NCBI GenBank assembly: GCA_016793185.1
Contig: JAEUIK010000665.1
Span: 1-5,996, forward strand
DNA length: 5,996 nucleotides
Reading direction: 5' to 3'
Source: Planctomycetaceae bacterium
Lineage (GTDB): Bacteria > Planctomycetota > Planctomycetia > Pirellulales > JAEUIK01
Part shown: positions 1 through 5,393 of the stretch, piece after piece
Position numbering within the stretch: position 1 is the stretch's first letter
Layout of the letters: every line of letters starts with the position of its first letter
Program-made: the position numbers and the translations under genes
The notes under the pieces: model-generated
What the model was told of the DNA's origin: nothing
What the model saw: the letters and a program-made list of their open reading frames with translations, nothing else
The model's database searches: none

Positions 1-659
1 CTCCATCACTTCGTCGAGCAGCGGACGACGAATGCGCACCGCATCCGCGCCACGAGTCAGCTCGACTTGCAGATAGTCGCTCGGCGCCGCGGTTTCGAAG
101 TAGTCGTAATCCTCCTGGCCGTGGTTCCGCGCCGATAGCAACTCGGCGGCGATCCAGGGAGGATTTTCGTGCGGGAGCAGAACTCCCCCGCCGGCGCCGG
201 CGGGGGTCACGACAACGCCGTCGGCAATCCTGCCGTAGCGAGCCAAATGGGTCGCAATCCAGCTCTCGCATGCGACGCGGCCGCGAACATCGAGCTGCTG
301 CGTTTGCAGCGAAACCGTCAGATCGATTTCCAGCGACGGCTCGCCCCGCAACTCGCCGCAGGCCAGCGACCAGTACACCTGCAGGGTGAATGGCAGGGCC
401 GCCGTTTCGGGATAGAGGGCGACCAGATCGGCCTCGCGCACGTAGACCTCGGCCGGGGCGCCACCGGCTGGCCAGGTACGCCGACTTCCACGCCCAGCGC
501 GCGCGCGATGGGCTGCGTGGGCGGCGCCGCCAGCGGACGGACGGCGATGCCCAAGTCGGGCCGAGTGAGATCCACGATGCCGCGCCACGGGGCGAATTCA
601 AAGGTGGCTTGCCGGGCGTCGAGGCGCCACGAGATCGGCGAATTAAGAGAAGCGTTCAT
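1..659 (-). CDS. Conserved-looking hypothetical protein, 5' part only, with an apparent frameshift
   Basis: I do not recognise a named family. Read leftwards from ATG at 659, the protein begins MNASLNSPISWRLDARQATF and continues in sensible sequence to about position 475 (ending ARALGVEVG). From about 453 to the left edge a different frame carries the sensible sequence: AEVYVREADLVALYPETAAL, then QVYWSLACGELRGEPSLEID, then a Trp/Tyr/Asp-rich stretch (QEDYDYFETAAPSDYLQVE), with no stop through base 1. A single extra C in the minus-strand CCCC run (455-458) joins the two as ...PVAPPAEVYVRE.... About 220 residues are visible and the C-terminus lies outside the window. No signal peptide, membrane segment or catalytic motif is seen. 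The alternating hydrophobic pattern suggests beta structure. The downstream frame hits a stop at 598-600; its only upstream alternative start is a GTG at 588. No Shine-Dalgarno site precedes ATG 659. The break could be a sequencing error, a true pseudogene or, less likely, recoding. The style resembles conserved planctomycete hypothetical proteins (recollection, unverified). Confidence 0.68.
185..206. repeat. 22-base perfect GC palindrome inside the left gene
   Basis: The arm CCCCCGCCGGC (185-195) is followed directly by its exact reverse complement (196-206) with no spacer. On the coding (minus) strand it encodes a Pro-Ala-Gly-Ala-Gly-Gly-Gly stretch that looks like a flexible turn or linker. 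In GC-rich coding DNA, runs of GCC/GGC codons produce such palindromes easily, so no function is claimed. Confidence 0.6.
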
Positions 660-708
660 CGCGTCGAGAGATTGCTGTCCACTCGATTAGTCACGCGCAC
701 GAGCAGAC

Positions 709-714
709 ATCATA
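709..714 (-). promoter_or_regulatory. Candidate -10 box for the leftward hypothetical gene
   Basis: On the minus strand the hexamer reads TATGAT, one mismatch from TATAAT, about 50 bases upstream of the ATG at 659 and downstream of the terminator at 753-792. No good -35 hexamer lies 16-18 bases further upstream (the minus strand there reads about GCTCGT). It would give the gene its own promoter, independent of any transcript stopped by the terminator. Confidence 0.25.
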
Positions 715-752
715 ACGCCCGCCACGCGGCTACGAGCTTGCAGCGCAGCAAC

Positions 753-792
753 AAAAAAACCCCGCCGTTCACCGTGAAGTGAAGCGGCGGGG
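753..792 (-). terminator. Strong Rho-independent terminator facing left
   Basis: On the minus strand an 8-bp GC stem (CCCCGCCG with CGGCGGGG; bases 785-792 and 760-767) continues past one bulged base (784) into a 5-bp TTCAC/GTGAA stem (779-783 with 768-772), closed by a 6-base loop (773-778). It is followed directly by seven T residues (753-759 read leftwards). On the plus strand no T run follows the hairpin, so it works in one direction. No leftward gene ends just upstream of it: it lies between the divergent genes, 94 bases before the start of the leftward gene. It may end a small RNA, stop antisense transcription coming from the phosphatase side, or act as an attenuator in a leader of the leftward gene. 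Confidence 0.8.
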
Positions 793-1030
793 CCGGAACA
801 GAGAAGAGGCCGAATGATATATGGCGCGGCGTGCGGATCGTGTTAAGCCAATCGTTTGCACGTCACGAACCTGATATTACCAGCCGGTAAGGCGATGTCC
901 AGCAGTTTGTCAAAAAAAGTCAGCGCACTAATGTTCGCAGCGGCAACCGATAGCCTGTCTCGATAAATTCGCTCAAGTTTCGCATCCCCGCGACCGAGCG
1001 TTGACGCCTTACGGAGGCATTCGAGTCCTC

Positions 1031-1036
1031 TATAAT
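1031..1036 (+). promoter_or_regulatory. -10 box (TATAAT) for the phosphatase gene
   Basis: This is a perfect TATAAT 48 bases before the ATG at 1084, which predicts a start of transcription near 1043 and a leader of about 40 bases. The best-placed -35 (1008-1013, CTTACG, 17-base spacing) is poor. A better hexamer, TTGACG at 1001-1006, is 24 bases away, which is too far for ordinary sigma-70 spacing. The call rests on the -10 box and its position before a real gene. Confidence 0.5.
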
Positions 1037-1083
1037 CTCGGCGGTGTTCGCTCCCCTCGACTGGCCCCCGGATAGCCCTGCCG

Positions 1084-1878
1084 ATGAGCAAGTTCCTCGA
1101 AGTCTGCGAACAGGCGGCCCGGGCCGGCGGTCGCGTCCTGCTCGATTGGCAGGGGAAATTCGCCATTCGCGAGAAGGGGCCATCGGACCTGGTCACCGAG
1201 GCGGATCTCGCGGCTCAACAAGAAGTTAAGCGAATTCTACTCGGCCAGTTCGCCGACCATGCCTTTCTGGGCGAGGAGGGGTTCGGCAGCGAGCCCGAGG
1301 GCTACGAGTACCGCTGGATCGTCGACCCGTTGGATGGGACGGTCAATTACGTCCACGGTCTGTCGAACTATTGCGTCTCGGTGGCGCTCGAGCGACGTGG
1401 CGAGCTCCTCGCGGCGACGATCTTCGCTCCCGAGTCCAACGAGTGCTATACCGCCGAGGCCGGCCAGGGTGCCTGGCTCAATGGCCGCCCTATCCGTACG
1501 AGCGCGTGCCGCGACTTGTCACAAGCCTTAGTGGCGGCTAGCTTTCCGCCGCAAACACGGCGCGGCGATCCCGAGCTCGAGGACTTCATCGAGGTCCTCC
1601 AAGGGTGCCGCGCCATTCGCCGCTTCGGCTCGGCAGCCCTCAACTTGTGCTACGTCGCCGCGGGCAAGCTCGACGGCTTCTGGTCGACGAATATCCACAT
1701 CTGGGATGTCGCGGCTGGCATCCTGCTGGTCCGCGAAGCGGGGGGGAAGGTTGCCAGCCTCAATGACTCGCCGGTCGACATGGCCGACCCGAAATTCATC
1801 TCGGCGGCCACCCCTCAGCTATTCGCGGCGTTGCGCCGCCAATTGCCTAGCGCGCGAACCTCAGCGGTTCGGTCGTAA
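1084..1878 (+). CDS. Inositol monophosphatase family phosphatase (IMPase/SuhB-like)
   Basis: This is a complete 264-residue protein, the usual length of the family. Visible motifs, in order: K31 and V37-T-E-A-D41; G63-E-E, whose E64 is a metal ligand; the signature D81-P-L-D84-G-T-V-N-Y, whose two Asp residues bind metal; the G182-S-A-A-L-N-L region; and W207-D208-V-A-A-G, whose Asp is the third-metal and catalytic ligand. Family members are soluble cytoplasmic Mg2+-dependent phosphatases that release phosphate from myo-inositol 1-phosphate and related sugar or nucleotide phosphates. All metal ligands are present, so it should be active. Substrate cannot be fixed from sequence: SuhB-type inositol phosphatase, histidinol-phosphatase (HisN type) and 3'-phosphoadenosine phosphatase (CysQ type) share these motifs, so I give no symbol. 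ATG 1084 is chosen because the N-terminal helix (MSKFLEVCEQAARAGG) is typical of the family. No Shine-Dalgarno site is evident. A TATAAT box lies 48 bases upstream. The neighbours suggest no pathway, so it is probably its own transcription unit. Confidence 0.93.
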   Translation: MSKFLEVCEQAARAGGRVLLDWQGKFAIREKGPSDLVTEADLAAQQEVKRILLGQFADHAFLGEEGFGSEPEGYEYRWIVDPLDGTVNYVHGLSNYCVSVALERRGELLAATIFAPESNECYTAEAGQGAWLNGRPIRTSACRDLSQALVAASFPPQTRRGDPELEDFIEVLQGCRAIRRFGSAALNLCYVAAGKLDGFWSTNIHIWDVAAGILLVREAGGKVASLNDSPVDMADPKFISAATPQLFAALRRQLPSARTSAVRS

Positions 1879-1902
1879 GGCCCTGCGAATTCCCGGTTTT
1901 TT

Positions 1903-1931
1903 TTGAGTCGGGCCAGGGTCCCAGTTAGACT
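1903..1931 (+). promoter_or_regulatory. Candidate sigma-70-like promoter for the envelope gene pair
   Basis: TTGAGT (1903-1908) and TAGACT (1926-1931) each match four of six consensus bases and are spaced by exactly 17 bases. They lie about 100 bases before the TTG start at 2031 and just after an eight-T tract (1897-1904). The -10 sits inside a small inverted repeat (CCAGT-TAG-ACTGG, 1921-1933), which could be chance. This is the best promoter-like pair in the spacer between the phosphatase and the large gene. Confidence 0.4.
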
Positions 1932-2017
1932 GGAGCGAGGCGAGGCCTCCGCCCAATTCCTATCTCTTTTCGGGCCGCGAGCGACAGGGTCGTTGCTTGT
2001 TTCAACGCGGCGCCAGC

Positions 2018-2022
2018 GAGGA
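2018..2022 (+). promoter_or_regulatory. Ribosome binding site that fixes the TTG start
   Basis: GAGGA lies eight bases before the TTG at 2031, an ideal Shine-Dalgarno position. In this frame no ATG, GTG or TTG occurs between the upstream stop (1926-1928) and 2031. The nearby ATG at 2054 is in another frame. The site, together with the signal peptide that begins directly at this codon, decides the start. Confidence 0.7.
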
Positions 2023-2030
2023 CCGGACGC

Positions 2031-5000
2031 TTGGGTTCCATCGGGTTACGGCAATGCCGCCGGGCGGCGGCCCTCTGGTTCCTCCTGGGAATCGAGGTTG
2101 CGCTCGCTCAGGAGGCGAACCGGCCGCCGGTGACGCCCCCTAGCGAAACGGCGGGCGAGCAGCCGACCCCTGCCCCCGCGCCCCCCGCGGCGGGGCCGAT
2201 TCGCGAAGAGGAGCCCGCCGTGTTTCTCCTCCCCGACGGCAAGGGAGAGTACAAGCCTGTCATCAATTTCCCCCTCGAAAAGTTCAAGCAGTTGCTGGAA
2301 ATGGAGCGGCAGCTCAGCGGGGGAATTGGCAAACCCTCGGCCGCCGTCGAAATGCGGGCGCAAGCCGTTGCCGACGGGGGGCGCGCACGCCTGGAGTTCG
2401 AGTTTCAGTTCACCCTGCCCGGCGAAGGCTGGACGCGCGTCCCGCTCGGGCTGAATGAGTCGGTCGTCGTCTCACACGAGGCCCTGGGGCCCGGTCGGCA
2501 GGTGTTGCTGCCGGCCGAAGATGGTCCCGGCTATGTCGTCTGGATCGAAGGGCGTTCCGGGGACCCCGCCCGGCTGCGGCTCTCCGCCTTGGCGCCAATT
2601 CAACGCGTGGGGGGTGAGTCGCGGCTCCATCTGACGCTCCCGCGGCTCACGACTTCGGAGCTGACCTTACGAGTTCCGCTGCGCGACGCCGTGGTGCGGA
2701 CGCCGCAAGGCACGATCCTCGAACAGGTGCCCAACGGCAATGGCGACCAGACCGTCGTCCGGTCGGTCGGGGCCAGCGGCACCGTCGATCTCAGTTGGCG
2801 CGAGGCACCGAAGGAAGCCGCCGTCACGCCCTCGGCCCTCGCGGCCACCGGACTGATCCAGGCCCAGCTCGATGGGCAAGCCGCCACGATCACGGCCGCG
2901 CTGACGGTCACCGCCAAGGAAGGCGTAGTCGAGCGTTTTCAGGTGCAACTCCCCGCCGGCGCCACGCTGATCTCGGCCGAAGCCGCCGGCTATACGGTGA
3001 CCTCCCAGGGGGGGCCCGCGAATGCGGCCGACGATGCGCCGCGCGCGCAACTGGTCGAAGTCCGGCCGATGGATGCTCCCAGTAAGCAGGTGGAGCTGAA
3101 GCTGGTGGTCGAGCAACTCTTGCCTCCCCCGGGCACGATCGACCACGTCGACCTGGCCGGCTTCGAGCTGATCGGCGCCCGGCAGCAGACGGGGTTCCTG
3201 GCCCTGCGGGTCGTGGGCGACTGGCAGATCGTGTTCGGCGAGCGGCGGAACGTGCGCGAGGTCGCGCCGGGCGACGTCCCGGCCTCGCTGCGCTCCAGCG
3301 ACCTCGTCTCGGGCTTCGAGTACCTCGCCCAGCCCAGCCTGCTGATGGCGCGCGTCGTGCCGCGCCGGCCGCGCGTGGCGGTGGAGCCGGTGTACATCTA
3401 TCGGGTGACGGCCGACGCGATCGAGCTCGACGCGCGTTTCCGCTACACAATTCGCGGGGCGCGGGTCTTCGCGCTCGACGTCGAATTCCCCAACGACTCG
3501 TGGACGATCGAGGAGCTGGGACCAGCGGGACTGGTGGACCACGACGGCGTGCTTTTCGAGCAATTGCAGCCCCTGTCGGTGCCGCTGCTCCAGCCGGGCA
3601 GCGGCGAGCTGGAACTGCGCTGCCGCGCCACGCGCCCGCTGCCGGCCGATCAGGCGCTGGTCGCCTTCGACCTCCCGCGGCCGTTGGCAAACTCGGTGGG
3701 CCCGGCGCGCGTGATCGTGCTCTCGGCCGACAACGTCGAGCTCGTGCCGCGGACGGATGAACTGCGCGCATTAGGGCGGCAATCGGGCGCGGAGGTAACC
3801 GACTTGCCGCCGCAGCAACAAGAACCGCTGGTGTATCGCGGCGACGTCGGCAAAGCCCGCTTCGCGGCCGAGCGGCGCGTCCTGAAACAAAACGTCACCG
3901 CCGACATGACAACCCAGATTGACCTGCGGCAGCCGCGCGGCAGCGTGACCGAGCTGTTGCGGATCAAGGTTCGGTACGAGCCCCTGGAACGCATTGCGCT
4001 CCGCGTCCCGGCGACGCTGCTGGAAGATCGCGGCCTCGAAGTGCAGCTCGACGGCCAGCGTGTCCCCTGGACGCCTGATCGCATCCTCGAGAACTCCCCC
4101 GCGGCACAGCTCGTCTACATCGCGTTGAGCAAGCCGCTGCTGGGGAGCGCCGAGGTGCGAATCCGCTACGCGCTGCCCGAGCACAAGCTGGCCCCGCGCG
4201 TGAGCGTTCCCTTGAATGTGCCACTGGTGGCGCCCGCTGGCGCCACCAGTGTCAGTGGCGAGGCGGTCGTCGTCACGCGCCCCGGCCTGGAAGTCCATAG
4301 TCGGGGCGAGGCCTGGCAGCCCGCCGATCCGCGTCTCGACGCGGCCGACGCCGACGAGCAACTGCGGTTCACGATCGACGCGCCGGCGACCGAGCTGGCC
4401 CTGGCGTTGAATCTCGCCGACCCCGAGGCATTCGGGGCCACGGTGATCGAACGCGCCTGGTTCCAGACCTGGCTGGGCGAGCGCAATCGGCAGGATCGCG
4501 CCGTCCTGCAGGTCGATTCGCGCCAACCGGCGCTGCGCTTCTCGCTGCCGGTCGCGGTGTCGGCCGCTTCGATCGATGTCCGCGTCGATGGCCAGCGCGT
4601 GGCCGCCCTGCCGTCGACCGGGGGCAGTTTCGTGGTCCCGCTCGCGGCGCACGCAGATCGCGACCGGCATACCGTCGAGCTGGCGTATGGAATCCCCCGC
4701 GGAGATGGCTGGAACCTCCGCTTGCAGGCCCCGCAATTCGGCGAGGATGTCCGTCTCGGGAATACCTACTGGCAGGTCGTCCTCCCCAAGGACCAGCACG
4801 TGGTCGTTGGTCCGCACGATCTGGGGGCTGAGTACACCTGGGGTTGGCAAGGCTACTTCTGGGGGCGCGAACCACGGCTCGAACAGTTCGACCTCGAAAT
4901 CTGGTCGGGAGCCTCCGCCCGGGCCACGCTGCCGGATGCCACCAATCGGTATGTGTTCAGCGCCCTCGGGGCTCCCGGCGAGCTGCGCCTCCGCGTGGCG

Positions 5001-5393
5001 CCGCGCTGGTCCATTGTGCTGTTGGCCTCGGGCGCAGCGCTGGTCGCGGGTCTGGGCCTGGTCTATTGGCCGGCGCTGCGGCGCCCCGGCGTGCTGTGGG
5101 GCGCCGCCACCGCCGTGCTGGCCGTGGCCTTCATCTACCCCGAACCGACACTTTTGGTGCTGCAAGCGGCAAGCCTCGGCGCTCTCTTGGCCTTGCTTGC
5201 GTGGGGACTTAAGACCTCGCTGAGCCGCAAACCGCGACAACGGGCGGGCAGCACCTTGATCCGTCCGGGCAGCTCCATCGCACGACGCGAGTCCGACGCC
5301 TTTGTCCGTCCTCCCGCTTTGGCGGGCTCCAACTCGTCGACCGAAACCGGGCCGCTGGCCGGTCAACTTTCGGCACCCGATCCGAACCTATGA
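2031..5393 (+). CDS. Large exported, membrane-anchored beta-rich protein of unknown function
   Basis: A 1120-residue protein read from a TTG start with a good ribosome binding site. Residues 1-26 form a signal peptide: Arg residues at 7, 10 and 11, the hydrophobic core AAALWFLLGIEVALA, and a likely cut after ALA26. A Pro/Ala/Glu-rich linker follows (about 30-62), then F65-L-L-P-D-G-K-G-E-Y and F80-P-L-E-K-F. From about 105 to 985 the sequence alternates hydrophobic and polar residues in short strands, as in stacked beta-sandwich domains. A module with the motif V-x-x-DGQRV occurs twice (about 654-716 and 833-889). Three membrane helices (about 993-1015, 1021-1036, 1039-1060) precede a basic segment (KTSLSRKPRQR) and a polar, Ser/Pro-rich tail, presumably cytoplasmic. 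So most of the protein should lie outside the cytoplasmic membrane. No catalytic motif, heme site or peptidase triad was seen, and I do not recognise the family. It is translationally coupled to the next gene by an ATGA overlap. A surface, scaffolding or binding role is inferred only from this architecture. Confidence 0.85.
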   Translation: MGSIGLRQCRRAAALWFLLGIEVALAQEANRPPVTPPSETAGEQPTPAPAPPAAGPIREEEPAVFLLPDGKGEYKPVINFPLEKFKQLLEMERQLSGGIGKPSAAVEMRAQAVADGGRARLEFEFQFTLPGEGWTRVPLGLNESVVVSHEALGPGRQVLLPAEDGPGYVVWIEGRSGDPARLRLSALAPIQRVGGESRLHLTLPRLTTSELTLRVPLRDAVVRTPQGTILEQVPNGNGDQTVVRSVGASGTVDLSWREAPKEAAVTPSALAATGLIQAQLDGQAATITAALTVTAKEGVVERFQVQLPAGATLISAEAAGYTVTSQGGPANAADDAPRAQLVEVRPMDAPSKQVELKLVVEQLLPPPGTIDHVDLAGFELIGARQQTGFLALRVVGDWQIVFGERRNVREVAPGDVPASLRSSDLVSGFEYLAQPSLLMARVVPRRPRVAVEPVYIYRVTADAIELDARFRYTIRGARVFALDVEFPNDSWTIEELGPAGLVDHDGVLFEQLQPLSVPLLQPGSGELELRCRATRPLPADQALVAFDLPRPLANSVGPARVIVLSADNVELVPRTDELRALGRQSGAEVTDLPPQQQEPLVYRGDVGKARFAAERRVLKQNVTADMTTQIDLRQPRGSVTELLRIKVRYEPLERIALRVPATLLEDRGLEVQLDGQRVPWTPDRILENSPAAQLVYIALSKPLLGSAEVRIRYALPEHKLAPRVSVPLNVPLVAPAGATSVSGEAVVVTRPGLEVHSRGEAWQPADPRLDAADADEQLRFTIDAPATELALALNLADPEAFGATVIERAWFQTWLGERNRQDRAVLQVDSRQPALRFSLPVAVSAASIDVRVDGQRVAALPSTGGSFVVPLAAHADRDRHTVELAYGIPRGDGWNLRLQAPQFGEDVRLGNTYWQVVLPKDQHVVVGPHDLGAEYTWGWQGYFWGREPRLEQFDLEIWSGASARATLPDATNRYVFSALGAPGELRLRVAPRWSIVLLASGAALVAGLGLVYWPALRRPGVLWGAATAVLAVAFIYPEPTLLVLQAASLGALLALLAWGLKTSLSRKPRQRAGSTLIRPGSSIARRESDAFVRPPALAGSNSSTETGPLAGQLSAPDPNL
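3990..4178 (+). repeat. Protein module, copy 1 (DGQRV module), in the large envelope gene
   Basis: Residues 654-716. The order is A-L-R-V-P, a strand ending V-Q-L-D-G-Q-R-V, a loop, a short strand, and a final strand ending R-Y-A-L-P. The same order recurs in residues 833-889, with ALR and DGQRV offset by 178-179 residues. The likeness is at protein level only; DNA identity is limited to short patches. Confidence 0.45.
4222..4251. repeat. Perfect 13-bp hairpin inside the coding region of the large gene
   Basis: CACTGGTGGCGCC (4222-4234) and GGCGCCACCAGTG (4239-4251) are exact reverse complements around a 4-base loop, CGCT. A second pairing is possible between GCCACTG (4220-4226) and CAGTGGC (4253-4259), so about 40 bases are dense with inverted repeats. 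It is read in frame as L-V-A-P-A-G-A-T-S. No T run follows, so it is not an intrinsic terminator. It has the form of a dispersed palindromic (REP-like) repeat lodged in a gene, but other copies cannot be checked here. Confidence 0.7.
4527..4697 (+). repeat. Protein module, copy 2 (DGQRV module), in the large envelope gene
   Basis: Residues 833-889. It starts P-A-L-R-F-S-L-P, has the strand I-D-V-R-V-D-G-Q-R-V (848-857), and closes with V-E-L-A-Y-G-I-P, matching the strand order and key residues of residues 654-716. This suggests an internal duplication of one beta-sandwich domain. Confidence 0.45.

Larger units (their letters stand above)
660..1083. other. Divergent intergenic region of about 424 bases
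   Basis: No convincing protein gene was found between the leftward hypothetical gene and the rightward phosphatase. It holds a candidate leftward -10 box (709-714), a strong leftward intrinsic terminator (753-792) and a perfect rightward -10 box (1031-1036). The centre (about 795-1000) is less GC-rich than the flanking genes and has no tRNA or other structured RNA that I can recognise. Because the terminator faces left and no leftward gene ends before it, a small leftward transcript in about 795-1000 is possible. A very weak promoter-like pair on the minus strand (TTGAGC at 971-976, TATCGG at 947-952, 18-base spacing) is the only hint of where it might begin. Confidence 0.6.

Noticed and set aside
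169..782. Two overlapping plus-strand open frames (169-690 and 390-782)
   Set aside because: They are antisense to the leftward gene, rich in Arg/Gly/Ala/Pro from GC-rich third positions, and lie over minus-strand sequence that reads as a far more protein-like product.
901..925. Second leftward terminator at the run of seven A residues (912-918)
   Set aside because: The minus strand has seven T residues, but the preceding sequence offers only a three-base stem, too weak for a terminator.
1001..1036. TTGACG (1001-1006) and TATAAT (1031-1036) as a full sigma-70 promoter
   Set aside because: The spacing is 24 bases, well beyond the usual 16-18. Only the -10 box was kept.
965..1037. tRNA-like T-loop (ATTCGAGTCC) before the phosphatase
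   Set aside because: The stem has mismatches, and no acceptor, D or anticodon arm can be built around it.
843..1196. Minus-strand open frame of 117 codons ending 50 bases before the leftward terminator
   Set aside because: Its first third is antisense to the phosphatase gene, its composition is not protein-like, and it has no start signal. Its position before the terminator is suggestive, but I would sooner expect a non-coding transcript.
1879..1904. Eight-T tract after the phosphatase stop as an intrinsic terminator
   Set aside because: I could not find a GC-rich stem directly upstream of the T run. The short CCCG/CGGG pairing would place the T run in the loop.
1903..2133. Plus-strand 76-codon open frame in the spacer before the large gene
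   Set aside because: It overlaps the start of the large gene in another frame, is Arg-rich, has no ribosome binding site, and its start lies inside the candidate promoter.
3771..5366. Long minus-strand open frame (531 codons) under the large envelope gene, and similar ones at 2667-3563 and 2908-3771
   Set aside because: These are typical antisense shadows in GC-rich DNA: Arg/Gly/Gln/His-rich, without domain pattern, while the plus strand shows a signal peptide, ordered strands and membrane helices.
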